NCBI GenBank assembly: GCA_965279095.1
Contig: CBDIHH010000002.1
Location: 134,526 to 198,525 of the forward strand
Direction of reading: 5' to 3'
Length of the DNA: 64,000 nucleotides
Source of the DNA: CBDIHH01 sp965279095
Lineage (GTDB): Bacteria; Pseudomonadota; Alphaproteobacteria; Caulobacterales; Caulobacteraceae
Made by a program: the position numbers and the translations under genes. Position 1 is the first letter of the stretch. Every line of letters begins with the position of its first letter. This document shows, piece by piece, positions 25,370-34,022 of the stretch. The notes below the pieces were generated by a model, which worked only from the letters and a program-made list of their open reading frames with translations, had not been told where the DNA came from and ran no database searches.

Positions 25370-26689
25370 ATGAATCTCGAAGACCTGATCCTCGTCAGCG
25401 TGGATGACCACGCCATCGAGCCCCCCGACGCCTTCGCCAAGCACATGCCCGCCAAGTTCAAGGGTCGGGAGCCGAAGGTCGAGCGTCGCGACGAACGCGA
25501 CGTCTGGGTCTTCGAGAGCAAGGCCTATGGCTACATGGGTCTGAACTCGGTCGTCGGCCGTCCCAAGGAAGAATACGGGATGGAGCCCCTCAGCTACGAC
25601 CACATGCGCAAGGGCACCTACAGCATCAAGGACCGGATCGACGACATGAACGCCAACGGCGTTCTGGGCTCGCTCTGCTTCCCCACCTTTCCCGGTTTCG
25701 CCGGCCAGAAGTTCCAGCAACACGGCGAGCGCGACGTCGCCCTGGCCGCCCTGCGGGCCTATAACGACTGGCACCTGCACGACTGGTGCAACGCCGCTCC
25801 GGGTCGCTTCATCCCGCTGATGCTGGTGCCCTTCTGGGACATGGCGGCCGCGGTCGAGGAGATCGAGCGCCTGGTCAAGCAGGGCGTCCACGCCCTGTCC
25901 TTCTCCGACAACCCCACGCTGAACGGCTATCCCTCGATCCACGACCCCTACTGGGATCCGATCTGGAAGGCCTGCGCGGACAATGACGTGGTCATCTGCT
26001 GCCACATCGGCGTCGGCGCCGCGGCGGCCCATGCGTCGGACCTGTCGCCGATCGACGCCTGGATCACCTCCATGCCGATCTCCATCGCCAACTCCGCCGC
26101 GGACTGGATCTGGGCGCCCATGTGGAAGAAATTCCCCAAGCTCAAGATGGCCCTGTCGGAGGGCGGCATCGGCTGGATTCCCTATCTGCTGGAGCGGGCC
26201 GACTTCACCCACCGCCACCACCATGCCTGGACCCACTCCAACTTCGGCGGCCTGACCCCGAGCCAGCAGTTCAAGAAACACTTCCTGACCTGCTTCATCG
26301 AGGACGAGTTCGGTCTGCACAACCTCGACTACATCGGCGAGGACATCGTCATGTGGGAGTGCGACTATCCCCACTCCGACTGCGTCTGGCCCAACTCGCC
26401 GGAAGTGCTGTTCGAGCAGGCCCGGCATCTCAGTTCTTCGACGATCAATAAGATCACCCACCTGAACGCCATGCGCGAATATTCCTACGACCCGTTCTCG
26501 ATCCTGGGCCGTGAGAACTGCACGGTTGGGGCCCTGCGCAAGCAGGCCGGGCACGTGATCACCGAGCCGGCCCTGGGCCTCGGCGGCGCGGCGCCCGAGG
26601 GGCAGGGCGAGCGCATCATCACCTCGGGCGACATCCTCAAGATGTTCGCCAACGCCTCGGCCTCGTCGAACATCAGCGGCTCGCGCTGA
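25370..26689 (+). CDS. Amidohydrolase-superfamily metal-dependent hydrolase/decarboxylase
   Basis: A 439-residue protein of the amidohydrolase-2 (ACMSD-like) group. The N-terminal SVDDHAIEPPDAF carries the metal motif in its DxHxxEP form; other ligands are His in CCHIGVG and the terminal Asp in WECDYPHSD. The segment LSEGGIGWIPYLLERAD is typical of large bacterial members found near CoA ligases. The ATG at 25370 (GGAAG six bases upstream) was preferred to a TTG four codons earlier. Unlike the paralogue at 17304-18380 it keeps the usual Asp. A decarboxylation or hydrolysis of a cyclic acid is likely. Confidence 0.85.
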   Translation: MNLEDLILVSVDDHAIEPPDAFAKHMPAKFKGREPKVERRDERDVWVFESKAYGYMGLNSVVGRPKEEYGMEPLSYDHMRKGTYSIKDRIDDMNANGVLGSLCFPTFPGFAGQKFQQHGERDVALAALRAYNDWHLHDWCNAAPGRFIPLMLVPFWDMAAAVEEIERLVKQGVHALSFSDNPTLNGYPSIHDPYWDPIWKACADNDVVICCHIGVGAAAAHASDLSPIDAWITSMPISIANSAADWIWAPMWKKFPKLKMALSEGGIGWIPYLLERADFTHRHHHAWTHSNFGGLTPSQQFKKHFLTCFIEDEFGLHNLDYIGEDIVMWECDYPHSDCVWPNSPEVLFEQARHLSSSTINKITHLNAMREYSYDPFSILGRENCTVGALRKQAGHVITEPALGLGGAAPEGQGERIITSGDILKMFANASASSNISGSR

Positions 26690-26700
26690 TCCCAGCTGCT

Positions 26701-26726
26701 GGGCGGACCGGTTCGCCGGTCCGCCC
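26701..26726 (+). terminator. Hairpin between amidohydrolase and ligase genes
   Basis: Perfect 11-bp stem GGGCGGACCGG / CCGGTCCGCCC with a TTCG tetraloop, 12 bases after the amidohydrolase stop and without a T-run. It is probably an RNA-stability or attenuation hairpin rather than a full terminator, since the ligase follows after 30 bases. Confidence 0.5.
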
Positions 26727-26756
26727 GACCCTGCCAAGAACAGTTCCCGGAACGCC

Positions 26757-28382
26757 ATGACCGATCTGACCACCTCCCATTGGCGGACAGGACCCCGCGA
26801 CACGCCTGTGGCGGCCCTGCGGCGCGGCGTGGAGGCGCATCCGGACAAGGTGTTCCTGGACTTCTCGGGCGAGACACACACCTACGGCGCCTTCGACCGC
26901 CTCACCAACCGGCTCGGCCACGTGTTCCAAGACCTGGGCGTCAAGCCGGGCGAGCCCGTGGTCTCGCTGCTCGACAACAACCTCGAGGCGGTGGCCGTCT
27001 GGTTCGCCCTGAACAAGATCTCGGCCGTCAGCGCGCCCCTGAACACCGCCCTGCTCGGACAGTTCCTGCGCCACCAGATCGAGGACACCGCCGCACCGAT
27101 CATCGTCACCGAGGCCCGCTACCTGCCGCGCGTGCTGGACATCGCCGACCAGATCACCACGGCCAGGCTGGTGCTGGTGCGCGGCGACTTCGCGGCGCCG
27201 ACCCAGGACTTGCCGTTCACGGTCGCGTCGCTGGACGACTATCGCGGCGCGGACGACAGCGCCTTCGCCGACCTGCCCGATCCCGCCGCCCTCAACGCCC
27301 TGATCTACACCTCCGGCACGACGGGGCCGTCCAAGGGCTGCATGCTCACCGGCAACCAGATGTGCCATGTGGCGCGGCTGCTGACCCGCTCGGCGCCGTT
27401 CGGTCCCGACGACATCTACTGGACGCCGCTGCCCCTGTTTCATCTGAACGCCATCGCCACCGGCGTGGTCTCCACCCTGCTGGTGGGGGCGACCATCTCG
27501 ATCTCGCCGCGGTTCTCGGTGTCCGGGTTCTGGCCGGCGGTGGAGGCGTCGGGCGCGACGGTGGTGTCGATCCTCGGCGCCCTGGGCACCATGCTCGCCC
27601 GGGCCGACGACAACGAGGCGATGAAGCGTTGCTTCGGACAGATCCACACGGTGAAGGGCAATCCCTTCCCCGAGGAGATCAAGACGATCTGGCGCGAGCG
27701 GTTCGGGGCCAAGAGCATCGGCTCCAACGCCTACGGCCTGACCGAGGCGCTGATCACCTCCATGCCGGAGGACGGGGCCTACCGCGCCGGCTCGTCCGGC
27801 AAGCGCGCGCCGGAATTCGACGTGCGCATCTTCGACGACCATGACAACGAGGTCCCCGTCGGCCAGTCCGGGGAGGTGGTCTGCCGGCCTCTGCTGCCGG
27901 ACATCATGTTCAAGGGCTACTGGCGGCGGCCGGAAGAGACCCTGGCGGTGATGCGGAACATGTGGTTCCACACCGGCGATGTGGGCCGGTTCGACGAGGA
28001 CGGCTTCTTCTACTTCGTCGATCGCAAGAAGGACTATCTGCGCCGCCGCGGCGAGAACATCTCCAGCTTCGAGATGGAGACCACGGTGCTCATGCATCCC
28101 GCCATCGAGCAGGCCGCCGTGCACGCGGTGCTGTCTGACGTCGGCGAGGACGACCTCAAGGTCACGGCCAAGCTGAAGGACGGCAAGACGGTCACCGAAG
28201 AGGAGCTGTGCCGTTGGATGGTCGATCGCGTGCCTTATTACGCCGTGCCGCGCTTCATCGAGTTCCGCGAGGCCCTGCCGGTCAATCCGCAGGGGCGGGT
28301 GCTCAAATATCAGCTGCGCGACGAGGGCTGCACCCCGACGACCTGGGATATCGAGACATCCGACATCAAGCCGAAGCGCTGA
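26757..28382 (+). CDS. Acyl-CoA synthetase (AMP-forming), CaiC-like
   Basis: A 541-residue ANL-superfamily ligase. The P-loop-like A3 motif is YTSGTTGPSKGCM, followed by NAYGLTEALI (A5), MWFHTGDVGRFDEDGFFYFVDR (A7/A8) and KDYLRRRGENISSFEME. The A10 lysine lies in LPVNPQGRVLKYQLRDEG. It forms acyl-AMP from a carboxylic acid and ATP, then the CoA thioester. The overall pattern is closest to crotonobetaine/carnitine-CoA ligases and other short-acid ligases. It ends the DUF35 operon and would supply CoA esters to the thiolase-like protein and CoA-transferase. It abuts the convergent IclR gene with no gap. Confidence 0.9.
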   Translation: MTDLTTSHWRTGPRDTPVAALRRGVEAHPDKVFLDFSGETHTYGAFDRLTNRLGHVFQDLGVKPGEPVVSLLDNNLEAVAVWFALNKISAVSAPLNTALLGQFLRHQIEDTAAPIIVTEARYLPRVLDIADQITTARLVLVRGDFAAPTQDLPFTVASLDDYRGADDSAFADLPDPAALNALIYTSGTTGPSKGCMLTGNQMCHVARLLTRSAPFGPDDIYWTPLPLFHLNAIATGVVSTLLVGATISISPRFSVSGFWPAVEASGATVVSILGALGTMLARADDNEAMKRCFGQIHTVKGNPFPEEIKTIWRERFGAKSIGSNAYGLTEALITSMPEDGAYRAGSSGKRAPEFDVRIFDDHDNEVPVGQSGEVVCRPLLPDIMFKGYWRRPEETLAVMRNMWFHTGDVGRFDEDGFFYFVDRKKDYLRRRGENISSFEMETTVLMHPAIEQAAVHAVLSDVGEDDLKVTAKLKDGKTVTEEELCRWMVDRVPYYAVPRFIEFREALPVNPQGRVLKYQLRDEGCTPTTWDIETSDIKPKR

Positions 28383-29189
28383 TCAGTAGAGCAGGGAGGT
28401 CAATCGCCCGGCCAGGCGCTTGACCTCGGCGCCGAGCTTCTGGACGTCCTCGGGACCGTATTGGCCGCGGAACATGACGCTCGACAGGGAGAAGGTCATG
28501 GCCCCGTGGGGATCGTAGACGGGCGCCGCGACGGTCATGATGCCATGCGAGAAATAGCCGTCATCCACCGCGAAGCCGCGCTCCTTGGCCAACTGCACCT
28601 CGTCCCAATAGGCGTCGAAGGTGATGGGGCGGGCCCAGCGCAGGGAGCGGAAGGCCGTGGCCGCCTGGGTCTTGTTCAGGCCGAGGTCGCCGGCCACCAG
28701 CCGCCCCGTCGCCCCCATCAGGAACGGCAGGCGCTGGCCCGGGGACATGTGGATGCGCAGGTCGCTGGGGCTGTGCTCGACCGCCACCAGGACGATGCGG
28801 TCCGAGCCGATGCGGCGCCAGAGGGTGGCGGTCACCGAGAACTTCTCGGCCAGTTCATGCAGCAGGGGCTTGCCCATCTCCAGGCGCTGGCCCTCGCTCA
28901 GCGAGCTGTCCACCAGCTTCAGCATGCCGACCCCCGGCCGGTAGGTCTTGGACACGGCGTCGAAATCCACCACCCCTTCGCTGACCAGGGTGCGCAGGAT
29001 GTTGAAGCAGGTGCTGGTGTTGATCGACAGCACCCGGGCCACCTGGGTGGTGCGCGCCGGCTTCCCGTTCTGGCTGAGATAGCGCAGGATCCGGATGGCG
29101 TTGGCGACGGGCTTGACGATGTTCTTGGCGACTTCGCCGCCGCCGTCCTCCGGCTCGGCCAGATCCGCCGCGAAGTTCTCTACGCTCAT
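28383..29189 (-). CDS. IclR-family transcriptional regulator
   Basis: A 268-residue regulator. An N-terminal winged helix-turn-helix (IRILRYLSQNGKPARTTQVARVLSINTS at about residues 32-60, then CFNILRTLVSEGVVDFD) precedes a GAF-like effector domain (GQRLPFLMGATGRLVAG; RGFAVDDGYFSHGIMTVAAPVYD). The ATG at 29189 follows GTGGAGACGAC; a start eight codons upstream is possible. IclR proteins bind as tetramers, often to two adjacent palindromes, and sense aromatic or small organic acids. It is the only IclR in the window, sits in the middle of the catabolic block, and its own promoter holds the cleanest of the tandem operator sites, so it is the best candidate master regulator. Confidence 0.9.
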   Translation of the reverse strand: MSVENFAADLAEPEDGGGEVAKNIVKPVANAIRILRYLSQNGKPARTTQVARVLSINTSTCFNILRTLVSEGVVDFDAVSKTYRPGVGMLKLVDSSLSEGQRLEMGKPLLHELAEKFSVTATLWRRIGSDRIVLVAVEHSPSDLRIHMSPGQRLPFLMGATGRLVAGDLGLNKTQAATAFRSLRWARPITFDAYWDEVQLAKERGFAVDDGYFSHGIMTVAAPVYDPHGAMTFSLSSVMFRGQYGPEDVQKLGAEVKRLAGRLTSLLY

Positions 29190-29325
29190 GTCGTCTCCAC
29201 GCGCGTCTGCCACGGCGCCCTGGATAACGCGCGCCGCCGAAGCGGCGCAACGGCCCAGGCGGACCGCCAGTCACCCGGCCGAGCCCCCCGGCGGGTTGCC
29301 TTGGCTCTCCAAGATATGCGAAAAC

Positions 29326-29360
29326 ATTCTAGATCAGATAAAAGTTTCTGAATACAGAAA
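29326..29360. promoter_or_regulatory. Tandem operator F between IclR and VOC genes
   Basis: A perfect 6-bp-arm palindrome, TTTCTGAATACAGAAA (29345-29360), has the same AATA core as operator A. The partner box ATTCTAGATCAGATAA starts 19 bp upstream. It lies between the divergent starts at 29189 and 29410, consistent with IclR autoregulation. Confidence 0.65.
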
Positions 29361-29409
29361 AATATCAGCCGCTACGGCAGGGACCGCGCGGCCATCCAGG
29401 GAGCTGACC

Positions 29410-30369
29410 ATGTATACCATGCTGCTGAGCGGCGACCTGATGGTCCACGACGCCGACCACATGGCCGACCTGATCGTTCGCAAGCTCGGCGTGCACGGGC
29501 ATCCCAACTGGCGGCAGGGGTTCGGCAACCACCCCTATGTGGCCCACTTCCTGCGGGTGCACAAATCCCTGGCCATCTCGCCCACCCGGGTGGAGCCGCA
29601 GGGCCATCTGGAGCGCCCAAACGCCGGCGACCCGATGTTCCCGGTGTTCCTCAAGAGCCTCGAGGACTTTCAGGGACCCTTCCGGCCGATCAAGACCCAC
29701 GCCACGGTCCTGGTGACGCCGGACTTCGGCGGCCTGGTCGAGCGGCTGGAGCGCCGGCGGCTGCCGTTCCGCATCGCCCAGCTGACCCCCGAAATGCCGT
29801 TCGACCGCCTCTGGGTCGGCTGCACCCCCGAGCGGCCCATCTATGAGCCCTCCGTCGACGGCGGCCTGTGCATCGAGGTCATCCCGCTGGCGCCGCTGCA
29901 GATGCCGGCCGACGCCTTCGCCGTCCCGCCGCCGGAGCCGCGCAATATCCAGGAGGGCGACATGGTCCGGGTGGTCGGCCGCGGCTTCCTGGTGCGGGAC
30001 CTCGACGACACCCTGCGCCGCCTGTCGGCCAACATGGACATCGAGCCGAACGGTCCGGTGCGCAGCCTGCCGGGAGAGGGCTACCGGGTGGCCAACATCG
30101 GCTTCACCCTGGCGACGAGCGCCACCCTCGATGTGATCCAGCCCACCCGGTGGGACAGCCTGACCGGCCGCTACCTGCACAACTGGGGCCCCGGTCCCTA
30201 CTACATCCGCATCTCGGTCAACGGCCTGGCCGCCAAGGCCGATGCGCTACGGGCGTCGGGCGTGGCCTTCGAGTGGGTCGAGGCTTGCGACGCGGTGGGC
30301 GGGGCGATGATCCGCATCGATCCGGTGGAGATGGACGGGGCGGTGTTTGAATTCGTCGAGCACGTCTGA
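29410..30369 (+). CDS. Two-domain VOC-like protein of unknown function
   Basis: A 319-residue protein whose internal layout suggests two VOC halves (LSGDLMVHDADHMADLIVRKLGV; then VVGRGFLVRDLDDTLRRLSANMDI). Possible ligands include His in FLRVHK and Glu in LCIEVIPL, but a full 2-His-1-Glu set at extradiol spacing is not evident, unlike the protein at 9479-10399. The ATG follows AGGGAGCTGACC; the frame extends far upstream through the IclR promoter, which is not coding. It heads a two-gene operon with a CMD-family protein. It could be a non-oxygenase VOC enzyme or substrate-binding protein. Confidence 0.75.
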   Translation: MYTMLLSGDLMVHDADHMADLIVRKLGVHGHPNWRQGFGNHPYVAHFLRVHKSLAISPTRVEPQGHLERPNAGDPMFPVFLKSLEDFQGPFRPIKTHATVLVTPDFGGLVERLERRRLPFRIAQLTPEMPFDRLWVGCTPERPIYEPSVDGGLCIEVIPLAPLQMPADAFAVPPPEPRNIQEGDMVRVVGRGFLVRDLDDTLRRLSANMDIEPNGPVRSLPGEGYRVANIGFTLATSATLDVIQPTRWDSLTGRYLHNWGPGPYYIRISVNGLAAKADALRASGVAFEWVEACDAVGGAMIRIDPVEMDGAVFEFVEHV

Positions 30370-30371
30370 CC

Positions 30372-30908
30372 ATGCCGCGCATCGAACCCTTGCCCCTGGA
30401 CGACCTGCCCGACGACCTGCGCGCCGCCGTCGATCACGGGCGCGCGACCCGGATGCTCAGCTCGACGGTGCCGGTGCAGATCTGGGCGCATCGGCCCGAG
30501 GCGGCCCTGTCCTGGCTGAACACCATCGCCGCCTTCCATGAACGGGGCTGCCTCGACGAGCGGTTGCGCGAGCTGGTGCGGCTGAAGATCGCCGCCATCA
30601 CCACCTGTCAGGCCTGCCAGATCGCCCGCAAATCGGACGAGGTGACCGAGGACGACATCGCCTGCCTCGATTGGGCCGACCCCCGCTTCAGCCCCGCCGA
30701 ACAGGCCGCCCTGCGCTATGCCGAGCTGTTCGCCGGCGACTATTTCGCCATCGAGGATGAGGTCTACGAGCACCTGCGGCGGCATTTCACCACCGAACAG
30801 ATCGTCGAGCTCAACATGTTCGCCGCCCTGATGCTGGCCGGGGGCCGCATGACCTATGTCCAGCGCGGCTATGCCGAGCCGCCCGCGTCGGAGCCGGCCG
30901 ACCTCTGA
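30372..30908 (+). CDS. Carboxymuconolactone decarboxylase (AhpD-like) family protein
   Basis: A 178-residue all-helical protein of the CMD fold. The CxxC pair in TTCQACQIARKSD with preceding LRELVRLKIAAI is the AhpD/peroxidase-like active site; the C-terminal FTTEQIVELNMFAALMLAGGR matches the family. CxxC members often act as disulfide reductases for peroxide or radical protection, while non-Cys members decarboxylate lactones. The Cys pair favours the redox role, useful beside oxygenases. It starts two bases after the VOC gene stop, so the two are coupled. Confidence 0.85.
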   Translation: MPRIEPLPLDDLPDDLRAAVDHGRATRMLSSTVPVQIWAHRPEAALSWLNTIAAFHERGCLDERLRELVRLKIAAITTCQACQIARKSDEVTEDDIACLDWADPRFSPAEQAALRYAELFAGDYFAIEDEVYEHLRRHFTTEQIVELNMFAALMLAGGRMTYVQRGYAEPPASEPADL

Positions 30909-30917
30909 CCGATCGGT

Positions 30918-31673
30918 TCAGCGCACCATCATCAGGCCGCCGTCCACGGCCAGGGTCTGGCCGGTGATGAAGTGGGCGCCGTCGCCGACCAGGAAGACCA
31001 GGACGGGCGCCAGATCCGTGTCGGGGTCACCCAGCTTGCCGCCGAGCGGGATGGCCTGGGCCATCTTGGCGTCATAGGCGGCCAGTTGATCCGGCGTGAG
31101 GCGCGCGCGGGTGGAGTCGTTCATCGGCGTGCTCATGCCCGGGGCGATGGCGTTGGCGCGGATGCCGTAGCGGGCCCACTCCTGGGCGATGGTCCGCGTC
31201 CAGGCCAGGACCGCGCCCTTGGAGGCTGAATAGTGGGCGCAGCCGCGCAGGCCCAGCGCCCCGGCCGCCGAGGCGAAGTTGATGATGCGTCCGCCGCCGG
31301 CCTTCATGTGGGTGAAGGCGGCCTGGTTGGTGATCATCGTGCCCTTGGCGTTCACCCCCACCACCAGGTCCCACTCGTCGTCGGTGATGTCCTCGGCGGC
31401 GGTGTAGCGCTGGATGCCCGCCGCATGGACCAGGGCGTCGAGGCCGCCCATCCGCGCCGCGGCCGCGTCGAAGGCGGCGACGGTCTGGGCGCGGTCCGAC
31501 ACGTCGCAATGGGCGAAGGTCACGGCGCCCCCAAGAGCCGGCGCCTCGCCGATGTCGAAGGCGCAGACCTGGGCCCCGGCGGCGGCGAGGGCGCGCGCGG
31601 CGCTCAGGCCGATGCCGCGACCGGCGCCGGTGACGATGACGCGCTTTCCAGCGAGGGCAGGGGGGCTAGTCAT
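30918..31673 (-). CDS. SDR-family oxidoreductase
   Basis: A 251-residue classical SDR: TGAGRGIG cofactor motif, HAAGIQRY in the NNAG position, NFASAAG serine region and Tyr/Lys in HYSASKGAV; the C-terminus is ITGQTLAVDGG. The start at 31673 overlaps the kinase stop by eight bases; an upstream extension is only the antisense of nothing and adds a low-complexity leader. It is the last gene of a leftward operon: SDR, acyl-CoA dehydrogenase, kinase, SDR. It probably oxidises a hydroxyacyl intermediate made by that set. Confidence 0.88.
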   Translation of the reverse strand: MTSPPALAGKRVIVTGAGRGIGLSAARALAAAGAQVCAFDIGEAPALGGAVTFAHCDVSDRAQTVAAFDAAAARMGGLDALVHAAGIQRYTAAEDITDDEWDLVVGVNAKGTMITNQAAFTHMKAGGGRIINFASAAGALGLRGCAHYSASKGAVLAWTRTIAQEWARYGIRANAIAPGMSTPMNDSTRARLTPDQLAAYDAKMAQAIPLGGKLGDPDTDLAPVLVFLVGDGAHFITGQTLAVDGGLMMVR

Positions 31674-32721
31674 GGGCGATCCATCGGCTGGCCCTGGCCA
31701 GGAGGCCCAGGGCGTTGGCGTGAAGGCGCGCGCCGATCTCGGCCGGCGCCTTGCCGGCGCAGGCGCGGGCATAGGTGCCTTCCAGGATCAGGGCGAGCTT
31801 GTAGCAGGCGAAGACGGCGTACCAGCGGATGCCGGAGACATCCCGGCCGGTGATCGCCCCGTAGTGGGCGACCAGCTCGGCGGCCTCGGGGAAGCCGTCC
31901 CAGGGCTCGATGACGATCGGCGACCCGTCCAGGGCGCCGCCCGGCCCCCGCCAGGTGGCCACCAGCCACCCCAGGTCGACCAGGGGGTCGCCCACCGTCG
32001 CAAGCTCCCAGTCGATGACCGCGGCGATCTCGGGACCGTCGTTGCGGAACATCACGTTCTTCAGGTGGTAGTCGCCGTGGAGAATGCCGGGCGCGAAGGC
32101 CGTCGGCCGATGGGCCTGAAGCCAGTCAGCGGTTTGCTCGACGCCTGGCAGCTGCCCCGGACCGGGCCAGCCGGCATAGTCCGCATAGCCCTGCAAGTGC
32201 GCGCGCCAGCGGCCCACCTGGCGTTCCAGGAATCCCTCGACGCGACCGAAGTCGCCGAGCCCGACGGCCTCGTGGTCCACGGAGGCCAGGGCGGCGAGGG
32301 CCTCGGCCATGGCCAGGCCCATGCGCCGGCGCAATCGGGGGTCGCCCGCATGCAAGGCCGGCATGCCGACCGCCACGTTGAAGCCTTCGACGGGCTCCAT
32401 CAGATAGAAGGCGGCGCCCAGCACCGCCTCGTCGCCACAGGCGGCGATCAGACCGGGATGAGGCACGGCGGTTCCGGCCAGGGCCCGCAGCACGCGGGCC
32501 TCGCGTCGCATGGTCTCGCTGGCGTTGGCGCGGGTGTGCCGCGGCGGCCGGCGAAGGACGAAGTCGCGGCCCCCGCGCCGGAAGCGGACAAGGACGTTCT
32601 GGGAGCCTCCCGTCAGCTGCTGGATGTCGGTGATGGGGCCCCGCTCCAGCCCCTCCCCATCCATCCACTGGCCGAGGCGGTCGAAGTCGACGAGCTCCAG
32701 GCCGAAGGCGCGGTCCACCAT
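31666..32721 (-). CDS. APH-like phosphotransferase, ACAD10/11-associated type
   Basis: A 351-residue kinase-fold protein. Key motifs: ITDIQQLTGGSQNVLVRF (nucleotide loop), LHGDYHLKNVMF (catalytic Asp and Asn) and AVIDWELATVGDPLVDLGW (metal-binding Asp). This pattern matches the kinase domain fused to acyl-CoA dehydrogenase in human ACAD10/11 and LvaA of the Pseudomonas levulinate pathway, which phosphorylate 4-hydroxyacyl-CoA. Here the acyl-CoA dehydrogenase is the adjacent gene, two bases upstream. I infer phosphorylation of a 4-hydroxyacyl-CoA before elimination by that enzyme. A choline/aminoglycoside-kinase role is unlikely in this context. Confidence 0.88.
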   Translation of the reverse strand: MVDRAFGLELVDFDRLGQWMDGEGLERGPITDIQQLTGGSQNVLVRFRRGGRDFVLRRPPRHTRANASETMRREARVLRALAGTAVPHPGLIAACGDEAVLGAAFYLMEPVEGFNVAVGMPALHAGDPRLRRRMGLAMAEALAALASVDHEAVGLGDFGRVEGFLERQVGRWRAHLQGYADYAGWPGPGQLPGVEQTADWLQAHRPTAFAPGILHGDYHLKNVMFRNDGPEIAAVIDWELATVGDPLVDLGWLVATWRGPGGALDGSPIVIEPWDGFPEAAELVAHYGAITGRDVSGIRWYAVFACYKLALILEGTYARACAGKAPAEIGARLHANALGLLARASRWIAHD

Positions 32722-32723
32722 GG

Positions 32724-34010
32724 TCAGATCAGGTCGTGGGCGTGCAGGGCCGCGCCGTATCTGTCTATCGCGGCCTGGCGCAGGCGGGGCAGATGGTAGG
32801 GCGGGAAGAGCTCGGGATCGGGGCGGTAGCCGCGCAGGATCTGCTTGGCCAGGGTGACCTTGTGCACCTCGGTCGGGCCGTCGGCGAGGGCCAGGAAATA
32901 GCTCTCCGTCACCCAGTGCATGAACGGCATCTCATCGGAGAGGCCGAGGGAGCCGTGGACGTGCAGGGCGCGGCTGGCGATGTCGTGCAGCACCTTGGGC
33001 ATGGCCGCCTTGACGGCCGCGATGTCCTTGCGGACCAGGCGGTAGTCCTTGTGCTTGTCGATCAGCCATGCCGTGCGCAGGACCAGCAGCCGGAACTGCT
33101 CCAGCTCGATCCAGCTGTCGGCGATCTTCTCCTGGACCATCTGCTTGGCCGCCAGGCTCTCGCCCTGGGTGGTGCGCGACAGGGCGCGGCGGCAGAGGTG
33201 GTCGAAGGCCTCGCGGGCCTTGCTGATGGTGCGCATGGCGTGGTGGACCCGCCCGCCGCCCAACCGCGTCTGCGCGACCGCGAACCCCTGGCCCGGCGCG
33301 CCGAGCATGTGGTCGAGGGGCACGCGCACGTCGGTGTAGCGGACATAGGCGTGGGTCTTCTCGCCGGCCCCGTAGCCGCTATCGCGGACGATCTTGATGC
33401 CGGCGGTCTCGGCCGGCACGATCAGCATCGACATCCGGTCGTGGGGCTTGGCGTCCGGGTCGGTGACGGCCATGACGATGAAGAATGCGGCCAGACGGGC
33501 GTTGGTGGAGAACCATTTCTCGCCGTTGATCACCCAGGCGTCGCCTTCCCGCACCGCGGTCGTGGCGATCATCAGGGGGTCGGCGCCGCCCTGCGGTTCG
33601 GTCATCGAGAAGCAGGAGACGATCTCGTTGTCGAGCAGGGGCTGCAGGTAGCGGGCCTTCTGGGCGTCGGTGCCGAACTGGGCGAGAATCTCGGCATTGC
33701 CGGAGTCCGGCGCCTGGCAACCGAACACCACTGGCCCGAACCGCGCCCGGCCGAGGATCTCGTTGATCAGCGCCAGCTTGACCTGGCCGAAGCCGCGCCC
33801 GCCAAGTTCGGGGCCGAGATGGCAGGCCCACAGTCCCCGCGCCCGCACCTGGGCCTGCAGCGGCCGCACCTGGTCTATGAAGCCGGGCGCCTGGACGTCG
33901 TAGTGGTTGCCGAGGACATATTGCAGCGGCTCGACCGCGTCCCTCACGAAGGCCTCGATCCAGTCCAGTTCGAGCTGGAAGTCGGGGTCGGTCTCGAAAT
34001 CCCACGCCAT
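32724..34010 (-). CDS. Acyl-CoA dehydrogenase, ACAD10/11-like
   Basis: A 428-residue flavoprotein. FAD/substrate motifs: CFSMTEPQGGADPLM, VINGEKWFSTNA, GGGRVHHAMRTISKAREAFD, and the C-terminal LHVHGSLGLSDEMPFMHW and ADGPTEVHKVTLAKQI. The arrangement is that of the ACAD10/11 branch rather than of short-chain CaiA-type enzymes. With the kinase next door it would turn a phosphorylated 4-hydroxyacyl-CoA into an enoyl-CoA that can enter beta-oxidation. The electron acceptor is presumably ETF encoded elsewhere. It is the second gene in the leftward operon, after the SDR at 34023. Confidence 0.9.
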   Translation of the reverse strand: MAWDFETDPDFQLELDWIEAFVRDAVEPLQYVLGNHYDVQAPGFIDQVRPLQAQVRARGLWACHLGPELGGRGFGQVKLALINEILGRARFGPVVFGCQAPDSGNAEILAQFGTDAQKARYLQPLLDNEIVSCFSMTEPQGGADPLMIATTAVREGDAWVINGEKWFSTNARLAAFFIVMAVTDPDAKPHDRMSMLIVPAETAGIKIVRDSGYGAGEKTHAYVRYTDVRVPLDHMLGAPGQGFAVAQTRLGGGRVHHAMRTISKAREAFDHLCRRALSRTTQGESLAAKQMVQEKIADSWIELEQFRLLVLRTAWLIDKHKDYRLVRKDIAAVKAAMPKVLHDIASRALHVHGSLGLSDEMPFMHWVTESYFLALADGPTEVHKVTLAKQILRGYRPDPELFPPYHLPRLRQAAIDRYGAALHAHDLI

Positions 34011-34022
34011 GCTCGGATGCTC